Assembly: GCF_002104995.1 (NCBI RefSeq) | Contig: NW_024468249.1 | Location: 3,038,001-3,102,000 of the forward strand | From: Linderina pennispora | Taxonomy: Eukaryota; Kickxellomycota; Kickxellomycetes; Kickxellales; Kickxellaceae | Length of the DNA: 64,000 nucleotides | Direction of reading: 5' to 3' | In this document: positions 32,531-42,113 of the stretch, one piece after another | Numbering within the stretch: the stretch's first letter is position 1 | How the letters are laid out: each line of letters starts with the position of its first letter | Program-made: the position numbers and the translations under genes | The notes under the pieces: generated by a model | Databases searched by the model: none | Seen by the model: only the letters and a program-made list of their open reading frames with translations | What the model was told of the DNA's origin: nothing

Positions 32531-33997
32531 ATGTCTTTTACGGCACTTCAATCCGCTGGGATAGCCGAGCCTATCTTTGCTCTTGTGTTCGAGGAGTATC
32601 TTCGGAACCCCCTTTATTCTCACCATGACTACAACAGCGCGCTAGTGGCCATGAGTGACGCGCTTCCCGAGGTTCGCACATCCATCTACGACGCATACCG
32701 ACGCAAGGCGCTGATTTTCTACAAAAGTGAAGGTGTGGTCGACTCAAACCTGGGCAAAATCGATCTCATGGATGAAGCTGATATTCAAATCGAACAGCGC
32801 CGCCTAGCACGAGTCGATGAGGTCGTTATTAGCCTGTGCGAGGAGAACGTGTCCCTGCAAGACGCATATACGAGTTTGCTGTCGCTGGATCCGCTCAAAG
32901 CACCATGGACATCAGTTAAGACACTGAGCCTGTTTATTGACAGCGAGGAAGCTGACGATGGATTCCCAGCTGATCTCAATGCACAGCTAGCAGATGCCTT
33001 TCCAAACCTTGAGACTGTAATCTTCAATTGCTCAGGCTTTCGGGTTGGTGAAGAGTTCTTTGTCAACGAGTTCTTGGTGCCATTCAAGGGGCAACTGAAG
33101 AGTCTCTACCTCCTGCAGCATCTCACCCATGATGATATTATATCATTACTTTTCTCGCCAGATAACTTTGACTACTCGCTGCTAGAAGGTCTTCGATCGC
33201 TTGTTGTCAGCAGGGATGCCATCCAAGGAAACTTTTCGGATCCCAACTTGCCACACGATTTTAGCCAAGTAGCGCTTCAGCAGTTGCCAGAAACATTGGA
33301 TTACTTTGAGCTGGCGCAGTGGGGACACGGAGAGTTCGACTTTAGCGGGAACCTGAGCTTTGGCAATATCACAGTGTTGAACTTGGCCGGGGTTCTCGTC
33401 GAGCCCCATGTTGCTGACTGGATTGGTAGCCTCCCTAGGCTCCGCCACCTTTCCATCGGTTTGTATTTTGAGTGTGATCCACTTATGATCCATCCCTATA
33501 GAGCGCTGGCTGAGAGTGGCGACATTAGCAAGCCGCTTCATACGTGCCTCGAATATCTTGCAGTTTTTGACCATCAAGTGATGGGTGAGGGGCTGTCCGA
33601 TCTCGAGCAGTATCCATACGACCTTGAGGACAACGATGTCGCCAGTATTGCTGAGTTTGTGGTGCGCGTTCCCAGCCTCGTCACATTTGCGACTAACCCA
33701 TTTGTTTTGGAGGGGGTGAAACATATGGTCAATTTATACATTGGTATCCCCTATAACAGCCCCTACACCAGGCACTGCAAGGACATCCATTTCAAAGAGA
33801 TAGGATACGTTCGGCAGGAGATTCGCAGATTTAGTAACGAATATGACTCGACTATATCAGACTTGGCGGATGGCGGCTACGAGTTTGGTATTTCAGTACT
33901 AGCAGATACCCCGAGCGGTGACTTGGGTATGTCAGAGCTGGAGGATGGCACAAGCAAAGAGTATAGCTTTGATTGGATGGCTGACTATTCCGAATAA
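32531..33997 (+). CDS. F-box/LRR-like protein of unknown function
   Basis: 488 residues, unbroken, not matched to a named protein. It has no signal peptide or membrane segment. The middle and C-terminal thirds contain irregular leucine-rich units (LKSLYLLQHL, ITVLNLAGVLV, LPRLRHLSIGL) like those in fungal F-box/LRR proteins, and the end is acidic. An F-box is not clear at the N-terminus. It is followed 255 bp later by a second protein of similar style in the same orientation, so both probably belong to a large lineage-specific family. A role as substrate adaptor of a ubiquitin ligase is a guess from the family style. Confidence 0.6.
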   Translation: MSFTALQSAGIAEPIFALVFEEYLRNPLYSHHDYNSALVAMSDALPEVRTSIYDAYRRKALIFYKSEGVVDSNLGKIDLMDEADIQIEQRRLARVDEVVISLCEENVSLQDAYTSLLSLDPLKAPWTSVKTLSLFIDSEEADDGFPADLNAQLADAFPNLETVIFNCSGFRVGEEFFVNEFLVPFKGQLKSLYLLQHLTHDDIISLLFSPDNFDYSLLEGLRSLVVSRDAIQGNFSDPNLPHDFSQVALQQLPETLDYFELAQWGHGEFDFSGNLSFGNITVLNLAGVLVEPHVADWIGSLPRLRHLSIGLYFECDPLMIHPYRALAESGDISKPLHTCLEYLAVFDHQVMGEGLSDLEQYPYDLEDNDVASIAEFVVRVPSLVTFATNPFVLEGVKHMVNLYIGIPYNSPYTRHCKDIHFKEIGYVRQEIRRFSNEYDSTISDLADGGYEFGISVLADTPSGDLGMSELEDGTSKEYSFDWMADYSE

Positions 33998-34252
33998 TAT
34001 ACTGGCTGCCATAGAGTCTACAGAATGTAACCAACACACCTTATGCACGGATACAGTATGAGCACTTCAGCTATATACATTGCTCTTCCTCGTTAGTCTA
34101 CTCGACTGGATCAGGTATCGATTATAATGTAGCCTGCACGACTGATGTTGTCCCCACAATGGCGTTTGGCTAGTTTATGAATGCGTCAAAAAGCTCCTGT
34201 AGCCTAAAAATAAATACCCTTTTGGACAGCATTCCTTTCCGGTATTCTTACT

Positions 34253-36148
34253 ATGGCATCGGTCGCTCAGCAGATCCCGAGTATCATTCTTGAGAAGGTC
34301 ATTGACTATGCACTTTATGCAACAGGTACCGCAGAGTCTCCTTATCACCACTGCATCTGTTTCCCATATCGCCATGCGGTGCTGCTGCTTGGCGTGTGTC
34401 GCTGGTGGAGGAGTTTGGTATTGGGCACTGTCTACTGCGAAGTATACTGGTGTAACGACCCTGAGTGCAGCCTCTGTGCAGGCTGCAGAAGGAACGGCTG
34501 CTCCTCGCTTAGGACATTCGCGGATGCGCTAGGGTCTGGGCATCTAGTTTTTGCAAGAACCGCAAAGATACACTGTCGGATCGAGGATATAGCAAGCGGC
34601 GCTGCTATCGATACTCTTAGAAATGCAGCATTTGCAGGGCTCGCTGTCCCTGGAGTGAGGAGTCTCGAGTTCCACTTCAGCAGCATTACCGACCGTAGCA
34701 AGTTCATCTTGCTCAACGAAACAGCACCTGCAGTACTGTTCTGTGACGAAATTCGGCGGATGTTCCCGGGTGCCCATAGCGTTGCGGTCTCAGATCTGGC
34801 ATTCCAATACTGGCACTACCACGAGGCTTTCATAAAGCGACTGCTCTCTGGGCTATTCGCCGGTATTCCTTCGGTGCACACAATCGGTGCCTACCCTGCT
34901 CTTGACAAGGTGCTGTCAGTTAATCCTACCAGTATCCGTAGTTTATCGGTAGGAGGTGTGTGGCCAACAGAACCGAAAATCGAGCTCATCCGTCGCCATT
35001 CAGAAACGCTCGAATACCTCTGTGTCTCGGATGATACACCTGAAGCCTTCCGCGACATTCTTGTCCGACATGACGGCAGGCCTATCGAATACCCTCGTGT
35101 ACGGACACTCATTCTAGATCTAGACACACTCATGTATACCAGGAAGCAGGTGGTGTATCAGTCCCCTGAAGGAACGCCATTCCCGTCCCTCCAGCATCTT
35201 GTGTGCATTCCAGAGTACCCATTCGCAAACGACATTCTCTTCAGAGGCAACGAGGATAGGCTGGAGGTTGTCCGCATACACGTTACACCCCCGGTTATTA
35301 GGGCACTCACTCGCGACGGCATAGCTAGAATCGGACGGTTCCCAGCACTGCATTTCGCGGAGGTGACCATGCTGGACACTGACAGCGACGACTACATGCA
35401 GCTTGATCCTGACGGTTATGACAGCGATGATAGTGACAGCAGCTTCATATCTGCGTACCACTATGAGGGATATGAAAGTGACATGGCGCAGTTGATATTC
35501 AGCATGGGACAAAATGCTCGAATCATCAAAAGCACCAATTACTTCACAGATTTCAGCTCCGTGCAGCTACGATATTCGGATATTGGGCGCTATATCAAGG
35601 TCCTTGACATGAGATTCATTGGCTTTACTCTTGGCCAACAGCTCGAGCTAATCAAACACCTCACCTGCCTGACACACTTCGGTGCCAGTCTACAAGTAAC
35701 AGACGATCTACATGGTTACAGTATCCGCCATATTAAATGCCGGGGACCATGCACGCAAAAACCTGGATATAGCGACAGAATCAGAAGCATGCGCGGCCGC
35801 TATTTACCTTACTTTGTCCGCGACCATCTGGGTCAGCTATCCAGCGTGTTGTTTGATATCCAAGCACATTATGACATCCAGTACCCGGCTTCTGAGAGTC
35901 TTGTCCAGATATTCGGTGATATTTCCGGTAAGCAGGACCAGTGGGCACATCTAGCATCCTATGCCGTGCTTATGTTGCTTTGCCCCTCGCTGAACTCTGT
36001 TCAGGAACGCAAGAAGGGAACTGCTCTGCACCACAAATCCGACACGCCCGATTTTGAATGGATGTTTGATAGACAGACAATGATGTGCTTTGATTCCTTC
36101 TCCAGGGCCACTGAAAAAGTCCAAGAGTCAAGCAATACATCAAAGTAG
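34253..36148 (+). CDS. F-box-like protein of unknown function
   Basis: 631 residues, unbroken. The N-terminus fits a degenerate F-box: IPSIILEKVIDYAL, then HAVLLLGVCRWWRSLVLGTVYCEVYW, that is Leu-Pro-type start, hydrophobic helix, and the LL.VC..WR pattern. A Cys-rich patch follows (CNDPECSLCAGCRRNGC). The rest has scattered leucine-rich segments (IRSLSVGGV, TLEYLCVSDD) and an acidic Asp/Ser patch near residue 385. The likely role is binding Skp1 in an SCF ubiquitin ligase, with an unknown target. It is intronless. Confidence 0.65.
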   Translation: MASVAQQIPSIILEKVIDYALYATGTAESPYHHCICFPYRHAVLLLGVCRWWRSLVLGTVYCEVYWCNDPECSLCAGCRRNGCSSLRTFADALGSGHLVFARTAKIHCRIEDIASGAAIDTLRNAAFAGLAVPGVRSLEFHFSSITDRSKFILLNETAPAVLFCDEIRRMFPGAHSVAVSDLAFQYWHYHEAFIKRLLSGLFAGIPSVHTIGAYPALDKVLSVNPTSIRSLSVGGVWPTEPKIELIRRHSETLEYLCVSDDTPEAFRDILVRHDGRPIEYPRVRTLILDLDTLMYTRKQVVYQSPEGTPFPSLQHLVCIPEYPFANDILFRGNEDRLEVVRIHVTPPVIRALTRDGIARIGRFPALHFAEVTMLDTDSDDYMQLDPDGYDSDDSDSSFISAYHYEGYESDMAQLIFSMGQNARIIKSTNYFTDFSSVQLRYSDIGRYIKVLDMRFIGFTLGQQLELIKHLTCLTHFGASLQVTDDLHGYSIRHIKCRGPCTQKPGYSDRIRSMRGRYLPYFVRDHLGQLSSVLFDIQAHYDIQYPASESLVQIFGDISGKQDQWAHLASYAVLMLLCPSLNSVQERKKGTALHHKSDTPDFEWMFDRQTMMCFDSFSRATEKVQESSNTSK

Positions 36149-36882
36149 AAGCGAATATATTTAGAAATAAAGCTATTGTGGGTTTGCAGGTCTGCCGTCA
36201 GATGCACATGTAAACCGCTTGGGCTTGAATCGCTGTTAAATTCGTAGCAACAGCGGTCGCGACATGCACATCAGCCGAATTCCGCGGATGCAATGTCCCA
36301 GTGGAAGAGTGCTTAGGACAACCATGGTCAGCGCTTGCACTGGTATCCACAACAGTAGATGCACCCGGATAATGATCTCGAGCGGTCCCAGGCCATAGAT
36401 TGGTAGCAGGTCTGACGGCCATGTCAGCAGATGGGCTGAAATTACAAATACAAAAGGTAGAAGGACAAATAACTGCGGGGAAGACAACAGGACTGACAGG
36501 ACCACCAGCGGTATGAAGTGATGTCGGGATTTGCTTGTGTGCACTGAGTGCAGGTAGCGAGGCAGAATTAGTCCCCACAGTGCTATTGCCTGCCAAACCA
36601 TGGTCCACATTTTGATTGAGAAATACAACCGCACCAGAACGATGGACAGGGGTGTTTGAAATGCGTAGTCGACAACAACAGGAAAATAGACACACTAATG
36701 TTAGTGCGCAGCAGTATTTGCCCCTACTTGAGGATCCCTTTGGAGGAGAACCAGAACAAAATGGGTATGGTTTGGCGAAATGCAACATAGTATATGAAAC
36801 GGTTGTAAGATATACAGCCCTTTCTTTAGTGCTAGGCATATGTTGAATCCTGTGGAATTAATGAAAGGTGTAGTATGAGAGT
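36149..36882. other. interval holding a possible membrane-protein remnant
   Basis: Between the F-box-like gene and the Gly-Pro protein. Apart from the remnant described separately, no feature was seen. Confidence 0.5.
36236..36700 (-). pseudogene. remnant of a multi-pass membrane protein
   Basis: The minus strand here encodes strongly hydrophobic sequence ending in a stop at 36236, with about three membrane-length segments (PLVVLSVLLSSPQLFVLLPFV, VHLLLWIPVQALTMVVLS). The same frame extends back through DYAFQTPLSIVLVRLYF to about 36690. Further upstream the hydrophobic coding continues only after changes of frame and an in-frame stop, and no good start codon remains before the neighbouring gene at 36883. 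I read this as a decayed 3' part of a gene or an undetected multi-exon gene. No family was recognised. Confidence 0.35.
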
Positions 36883-37728
36883 CTAGTGCTGGATCTGGAT
36901 AATGGTACCGTCTTGGATCTGGTGGTTGACTCTATCGATGATAGCCTGAGCAAAGTGGGCATCCCCAAAGCCACCCACGCCTGGGAAATCGTCGAAGCCA
37001 GGGAACCGCCCTGGGCCGGCAGGGAAAGCAGGGCCAGCAAAACCAATAGGGTCGACTGGACCAGCAGGACCAGGGAAGCCATCAGCACCATGGGGGCCCG
37101 GGGGACCGGCAAGGCCTTCAGGGCCCGGGGGACCGGCAGGTCCTGGAGTAGGACCAGGGCCAAAGCCAGGCCCCGGAGCGGGACCAGGTCCTGGAGCAGG
37201 ACCGATATTAGGCTCAGGGCCAGCGCCAGGTCCCGGAGCAGGACCAGGACCAACACCAGGTCCCGGAGCAGGACCAGGGCCGGCATCAGGCCCAGGTGCA
37301 GGCCCAGGTCCCGGAGCGGGACCAACATTAGGCTCAGGGCCAACACCAGGTCCCGGAGCAGGTCCAGCGCCAGGTCCAGGAGCAGGTCCAACGCCAGGAG
37401 CAGGACCGGCACCAGGAGCAGGTCCTGGAGCAGGACCAATATTAGGCTCAGGGCCAGCGCCAGGTCCCGGAACAGGTCCAGCGCCAGGGCCAGGAGCAGG
37501 TCCAGCGCCAGGGCCAGGAGCAGGTCCAGCTCCAGGTCCCGGAGCAGGGCCGGCACCGGTATCAGGTCCAAGTCCTGGGGCGGGTCCAGCTCCAACACCG
37601 GCGCCAGGGGCTGGGCCAGGACCAACACCAGCGCCTGCCTGAGCAGCATCAGCAGGGACGTCATTACCCAGGGGAGCCGCAAGGGCCATCGAGGTAGCGG
37701 CAAGGAGGATGAGCGAGATCGAACGCAT
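36883..37728 (-). CDS. secreted Gly-Pro-Ala repeat protein with collagen-like tail
   Basis: 281 residues. Signal peptide (MRSISLILLAATSMALA, cleavage before APLG). Residues about 30-205 are built from short units of the type GPGAGPAPGP, with Gly at nearly every second or third position and variants carrying Glu-Pro-Asn-Ile. A short stretch of true Gly-X-Y triplets follows (GPAGPPGPEGLAGPPGPHG). The end is a non-repetitive Phe/Gly/Asp-rich domain with an amphipathic helix (AQAIIDRVNHQI). It is likely an extracellular structural or surface protein. The repeat also exists at DNA level, so the opposite strand is open too, but that reading is Arg/Ser rich and without signals. A TATA box lies 83-89 bp upstream. 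Confidence 0.8.
   Translation of the reverse strand: MRSISLILLAATSMALAAPLGNDVPADAAQAGAGVGPGPAPGAGVGAGPAPGLGPDTGAGPAPGPGAGPAPGPGAGPAPGPGAGPVPGPGAGPEPNIGPAPGPAPGAGPAPGVGPAPGPGAGPAPGPGVGPEPNVGPAPGPGPAPGPDAGPGPAPGPGVGPGPAPGPGAGPEPNIGPAPGPGPAPGPGFGPGPTPGPAGPPGPEGLAGPPGPHGADGFPGPAGPVDPIGFAGPAFPAGPGRFPGFDDFPGVGGFGDAHFAQAIIDRVNHQIQDGTIIQIQH
37150..37640. repeat. degenerate GC-rich tandem repeat coding Gly-Pro-Ala units
   Basis: Repeated blocks such as CCAGGTCCCGGAGCAGGACC and GGCTCAGGGCCAGCGCCAGG recur with small changes throughout. Some blocks of 100 bp or more look duplicated, for example the two copies containing ATTAGGCTCAGGGCC. This is consistent with expansion by slippage or unequal crossing-over. 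Confidence 0.85.
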
Positions 37729-38478
37729 TATAAAGGGACGTGGAGGATACAGGGATTAAAGAAGAGCTATTGGTATGAGGAGTAACCACAACATCCAAAG
37801 GAATCTTCGCTTATATAGCCAATTCACTGGCTGGAAACACGCTTTCACAAAGAGGCCAGCGACAGCATTTGAAAGTAACCGGCATATGGCTTAGTCTGCA
37901 GACAAGGTACATGCCATCCTTATGCACTGGAGGGCGTGCGATGGCGGCGGCTCAATGTACGCAATGACGTTGTGCGCATTCCTTTTACACACTACAAAGC
38001 GTGTAAATAGCTGGCCATATTTGTGTTAGCCACATATACAGATACTTTGAAGGAACTCAGAAACAACGGCGTTGGAACGTGGAGTTGAGAGATGTCAACA
38101 GACGAATTGCGCCATGAGCTCCATCGAACTAGTAGTCAAGTGCGCAACTCTCGTATGAACAGCCAGCAATTCATTTTGCAGCTGCATTGTTGCAGTCAGC
38201 CTCGCTCCCGTTTTCGGTGTGTCCAAGCCGTTGCTGGCCTCCCGCCACGCCGCTCTCTCAGTGGGACCATTGACTTTATGCCAGTGACAGAAAACACGAA
38301 CAATGGCTGTGTACATGCACGTGATGTGTTCCTAAAGAATGCCAACATACTGTCAATTTCCAATGCCGAAAACTGCAAAAGCTAAAAACCATGGGTCCTT
38401 GAATTCCTAGCGCTCGGCATCGCAACGAAAGCGACAGAGATGTGGCGGTTGTTGCACTCGAGAAGAGCTGGAGACAAC
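37729..38478. other. intergenic
   Basis: 750 bp between the Gly-Pro gene promoter and the 3' end of ribosomal P0. No further gene supported. Confidence 0.55.
37811..37817 (-). promoter_or_regulatory. TATA box of the Gly-Pro repeat gene
   Basis: TATATAA on the minus strand, 83-89 bp before the ATG at 37728. Confidence 0.55.
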
Positions 38479-39646
38479 TTAGTCGAACAGACCGAAGCCC
38501 ATGTCGTCGTCGGACTCCTCCTCCTCCTCAGCGGCGGCCTCCTCAGCGGCAGCGGCACCAGCAGCAGGGGCAGCGGTGGCGGCAGCAGCAGCGGCGGCAG
38601 CGGCAAGGGCCTCGGGGTTAGCGAGCAGCTCCTTGATCTATAGCGATAAGACAGCAGGTGGGTGTCGTCGTTAGCAAACAGATGTTTCTGGAGCATGCAG
38701 AGTCCAGCAGCATAGCGGACTGCTTGTGTGTGATGGCCTCAGGAAAAAATTAGAGTATTTGGAAATCACAGGCTTCCTCATAGATTGTTCACGTATTTGA
38801 ACATCATTGGCAGCATACACACAAGCATGGCACAGTGTGGCATAGACAGCAGATACTTACCGACTCGGCAGCCTCGATGGTGTAGTCGGTGGCGACCGAA
38901 ACAGCCAGGATGTCCTTGAACTGGTTGATGAGGATGTGGGGGACAGCGGGCAGAGCCAGGTAGTTGGTGGCGAGCGAGATGGCGGCGATGGCGGTGATGT
39001 TCTCGACAACGCGCTTGATCAGGTCCTCCTCGGTGATGTCCAGAACAGCCGGCGAGAAAGTGGTGCCGTTGTCGTAGATCTGGGTGACAGTCATACCGTA
39101 GGTGAAGGGCGAGATGTTCAGCTTGTTGAGCAGGGTAGCCTCGGAAGCACCGACCTTGTCACCGACGTGGACAAGATGCACGTCCTGGGTGATCTCAATG
39201 GTACCACGGGCAATCTTGGTGGGGATACCGAGGGCCTGGAAGAACGAGGTCTGTCCGGGCTCCATACCAGTGTTACCGGCAGGGACGAACACATCGACCG
39301 GGGCAAGAGCACCGGCACGAGCGGGGGCAGCGACACGGTTAGCGATGATGAGCTCGCGGACCTCCTTGAGGTCGCCGTTGGTGAAGACGAAACCAATGTT
39401 GCCCTTGACGAACGGGGCAAGGAACTCCAGAGCCTCGTTGTCGTGACCCAGGATCTTCAGGGCACGGCGGACCATGGTGTTCTTGCCCATGAGGACCTCA
39501 GCCACACCGCGCAGGGAGCGACGGATCATGTGCATCTGCTGCGAACCGACGTTGTCGACGTTGACAACGAAGATCGACTTGTACGAAGTCAGCAGGTTCT
39601 CGAGCTTGGTGAAGTAAGCGGCCTTCTTCTCTCCCTTGGACGACAT
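38479..39646 (-). CDS. RPP0: 60S acidic ribosomal protein P0, two exons
   Basis: Stalk-base protein of the 60S subunit that anchors P1/P2 and recruits elongation factors. Exon 1 is 38861-39646 (262 codons, [19 protein letters not shown].., [42 protein letters not shown]). The intron is 38638-38860 (223 bp, GTAAGT..CTATAG). Exon 2 is 38479-38637 and supplies the Ala-rich hinge, an acidic run, and the invariant ending [10 protein letters not shown] bound by elongation factors. The join is in phase and gives 314 residues, normal for P0. Reading through the intron would replace the essential tail with Cys-rich residues, so splicing is certain. The intron appears to carry a C/D snoRNA. Confidence 0.97.
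38739..38812 (-). ncRNA. candidate box C/D snoRNA in the P0 intron, antisense to 18S rRNA
   Basis: Within the P0 intron, transcribed with it. A C-box-like AUGAUGU is at 38807-38801 (one mismatch to RUGAUGA) and a perfect D box CUGA at 38742-38739. Directly upstream of the D box, 38743-38756 is a 14-nt guide exactly complementary to the conserved 18S rRNA string GAAAAAATTAGAGT. By the D-box-plus-five rule it would methylate an A in that A-run, a site methylated in yeast and human 18S as I recall. The flanking GCC/GGC pairs give only a short terminal stem. Ribosomal-protein introns are classic snoRNA hosts. Confidence 0.65.
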
Positions 39647-40346
39647 CTTTGAATTAGTGTTCGTGGGGTTTTTGGCGGTAATGCGCTAAAAATTTAAAGA
39701 GCTACAGGATTCAAGTCGGATGGTTGAAATTTGCGGGTGGGTTTAGTCCAAAAATTCACTGTCGCATCCATTGGCGGTGCCGATTCTGCCGCCAGCGCAG
39801 GCGAATCCATCGTCGCTCTGCCTCCTGCTGCTCCGCGCCCGGATACTCAAAAATTAGATACGCACCTAGACTGCGAAAAGATTGAACGAATTCAAAAAGA
39901 AAAGGGTGAGCTCGAGCGCGGGCCGAATATATTGGGTGTTTTGCCTGTGCCGCCCGCAAAGCGCCAGTGCCTGATCACAGAAATCAGTCAATCACTGGGC
40001 GGGCTGATCACCAGTGCTCTGGGCCAGAGTAGGCTGAGGATTTTCTGCGAGGGCATGGATGTGGTGCCCTCCTGTGCGACCTCGCCTAATTTTCTCTTCT
40101 CTCTCCACACACAGCAACGTTTATTAACCCCTCGCTCGTCTCACGTCTCCAGGCAATATATTGGCATTATCGCTTCTTCCCACATAGGTGGCCCCTTGCT
40201 TCCAGCACTCTAATTTGGCTCTACTTGACCCCGCCGAGTTTCCCTAAAACCCCTTGTTTCGCCTTGCACTCTTGGCGCCGTTTCTTCTCGCTCCTACCAC
40301 CTGTTTTTACTTCAATCTCTAGCACTATCTGGGAACATATCTGACC
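39647..40346. other. divergent intergenic region between P0 and the gag-like gene
   Basis: 700 bp. Short open frames on both strands show no domain. It is presumed to hold the P0 promoter and the 5' UTR of the gene at 40347. Confidence 0.55.
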
Positions 40347-42113
40347 ATGGAGGAAGAAGAAGGACCGGCGTTCATGTCGTTCAGCGGAGCTCCTGGCGAG
40401 GATGTCAGCGAGTTTGTCACCAGCGTCGAAGCATTGCGCAAAAACTTCAAATGGTCCAGCCAAGTCGCATACTGCTATGCACGGACAATGATCAAAGGCG
40501 ACGCGCGCAAGACGTTGCCGCTAGTGCGTACTGCAGCGGACAAGTCGACCGAGGCCGGCCCTGCGGCCAAGACCAGCAAGCCAGCAGAGGAGGTAGTTGG
40601 TCCATCGTCGTGGAACAACCTGAAGGCAGCGCTGCTGTTCGAGTACTCTGATGCGTATGTGCACGAGCGGCAGCTGAGGGATCTGCTGAGCATCCGGCAG
40701 CTCGCGGGGGAGTCTGGGTCCGAGTACTCGGAGAGATTCATCGACACAGTCTCAACATTGGTGGTCGATCATGCCCTGGACACGCAGGTGCTGACGCAGC
40801 TATACATGATGGGCCTGCGCAACTTGGCGGTCCGGATGCAGCTGACGCTGCGTCGGCCCAACAGCATCGACAAGGCCATCGGGTTTGTGGCGCCCGATCA
40901 GATGTACAGGATAGCCAAGGTTGTGCCGCTGCTGGCTCCGCCACCGTTGGGGAACCTGGACGCCGACACGCCAAACATGGCGGACCAGTTCAGCAAAAGC
41001 CACCAGCCCGCCGAGCTTTTGCTGGCCAGCCCAGCGACGTTTGACGAGCCCGAGAGCTTCGACGGAAGCACGCGAGACATGACACCCGATACGCTGGCAT
41101 GCACGTTCACACTCCCCGCACTCAAATATGACTCGGACGAAGAAGAGGACGATGCCGGAGAGGCACTGCGTACAGTTGATGGGAAAAATGCAGGGATGGT
41201 GCGGGGTGCAACATCAAAGGGTGCGACGTTTTCGCTGGACGACGACGACGCGGGGTACTCAAATATGCAGTACAGCAGCGGCAACGGCACTGTTTCTCGG
41301 ACGCGCGCGCAATCGTCGTCACCGTGGCTCACTGGGCAGCAGCAGACGCAGGGACATGGCTCGGGTATGTTTTCGCCTGACACGTACCAAGGCGCCCGGC
41401 AGCAGCACCATCGCCAAAGCATGTCAGTATATAGCAGGGCCGAATCTGCCCTGGGCTCAGAGACCAATGGTGGCTACCAGCTCAACTCGATGCACCGCTA
41501 CAGCACGCAGCCACGGTCGTCCTCATCGGCGTCGCTGCAGGCCGCGCGCGGGTCAGTGTTCCGCACATTCGACCTCAGCAGCGGTGCTGAGGACGGGCCA
41601 TTGTCGGGGCTTCCGCCATACCCGCCCTCGGCAGCTGACCGTGCGCCCTCGGCGTCTAGCAGCAACGGCGACGGCGAGAAGGACGTCAAGTCTGCGGCTG
41701 ATCTCAACTGCTTAGCAGATCAGCTCGAGCATCTGTCGAGCATGCTGCGTGTGCAGTCGGACGCACGACGTAGGCGGCCCCGGCTGTGCTACAGATGCCG
41801 GCAAAAGGGCCATCTGGCGGCCGATTGCCCGCTGCCGGAAGATATTGTAGTGCCGAACCAGCAGCAGCGCGAGAAGCTGGGTCTGCCTGTGACTAGCACC
41901 CAGCAACAGCAACCGCAGCAGCAGAGCCACGGAACACTTTCGAGGGCCAATACGCTGCCGTCGGGTCGGTCATCGAGAGCATCGAGCAGGGCAGGTTTTG
42001 CCAACGGCGGTCGCAATAGCGGTAATAGTGCCCAGGGCAATGGCCAGAGCAATGGCAGCAGCCGCCGTAGACACACGCATTCGCGCAATCGTCCGGCCAA
42101 GCAGGCAGTCTAG
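40347..42113 (+). CDS. gag-like protein with CCHC zinc knuckle, no pol partner
   Basis: 588 residues, unbroken. Residues about 1-190 have the helical layout of a retrotransposon Gag capsid: FVTSVEALRKNFKWSS, YARTMIKGDARKTL, then WNNLKAALLFEYSD, RQLRDLLSIRQLAGESGSEYSERF and LTQLYMMGLRNL, as in Ty3/gypsy gag. A long Ser/Gln-rich low-complexity middle follows. Then comes a single zinc knuckle CYRCRQKGHLAADC (Cys-X2-Cys-X4-His-X4-Cys) near residue 480, and a Gln/Ser/Asn/Arg-rich tail. No protease, reverse transcriptase, integrase or LTR lies nearby and the frame is intact. This favours a domesticated gag or an ordinary RNA-binding protein over a live element. Confidence 0.7.
   Translation: MEEEEGPAFMSFSGAPGEDVSEFVTSVEALRKNFKWSSQVAYCYARTMIKGDARKTLPLVRTAADKSTEAGPAAKTSKPAEEVVGPSSWNNLKAALLFEYSDAYVHERQLRDLLSIRQLAGESGSEYSERFIDTVSTLVVDHALDTQVLTQLYMMGLRNLAVRMQLTLRRPNSIDKAIGFVAPDQMYRIAKVVPLLAPPPLGNLDADTPNMADQFSKSHQPAELLLASPATFDEPESFDGSTRDMTPDTLACTFTLPALKYDSDEEEDDAGEALRTVDGKNAGMVRGATSKGATFSLDDDDAGYSNMQYSSGNGTVSRTRAQSSSPWLTGQQQTQGHGSGMFSPDTYQGARQQHHRQSMSVYSRAESALGSETNGGYQLNSMHRYSTQPRSSSSASLQAARGSVFRTFDLSSGAEDGPLSGLPPYPPSAADRAPSASSSNGDGEKDVKSAADLNCLADQLEHLSSMLRVQSDARRRRPRLCYRCRQKGHLAADCPLPEDIVVPNQQQREKLGLPVTSTQQQQPQQQSHGTLSRANTLPSGRSSRASSRAGFANGGRNSGNSAQGNGQSNGSSRRRHTHSRNRPAKQAV

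Noticed and set aside
36886-37785. A 299-codon plus-strand frame over the Gly-Pro repeat gene
   Set aside because: Arg/Ser-rich translation of the repeat in complement; the minus strand has the signal peptide, TATA box and a sensible tail.
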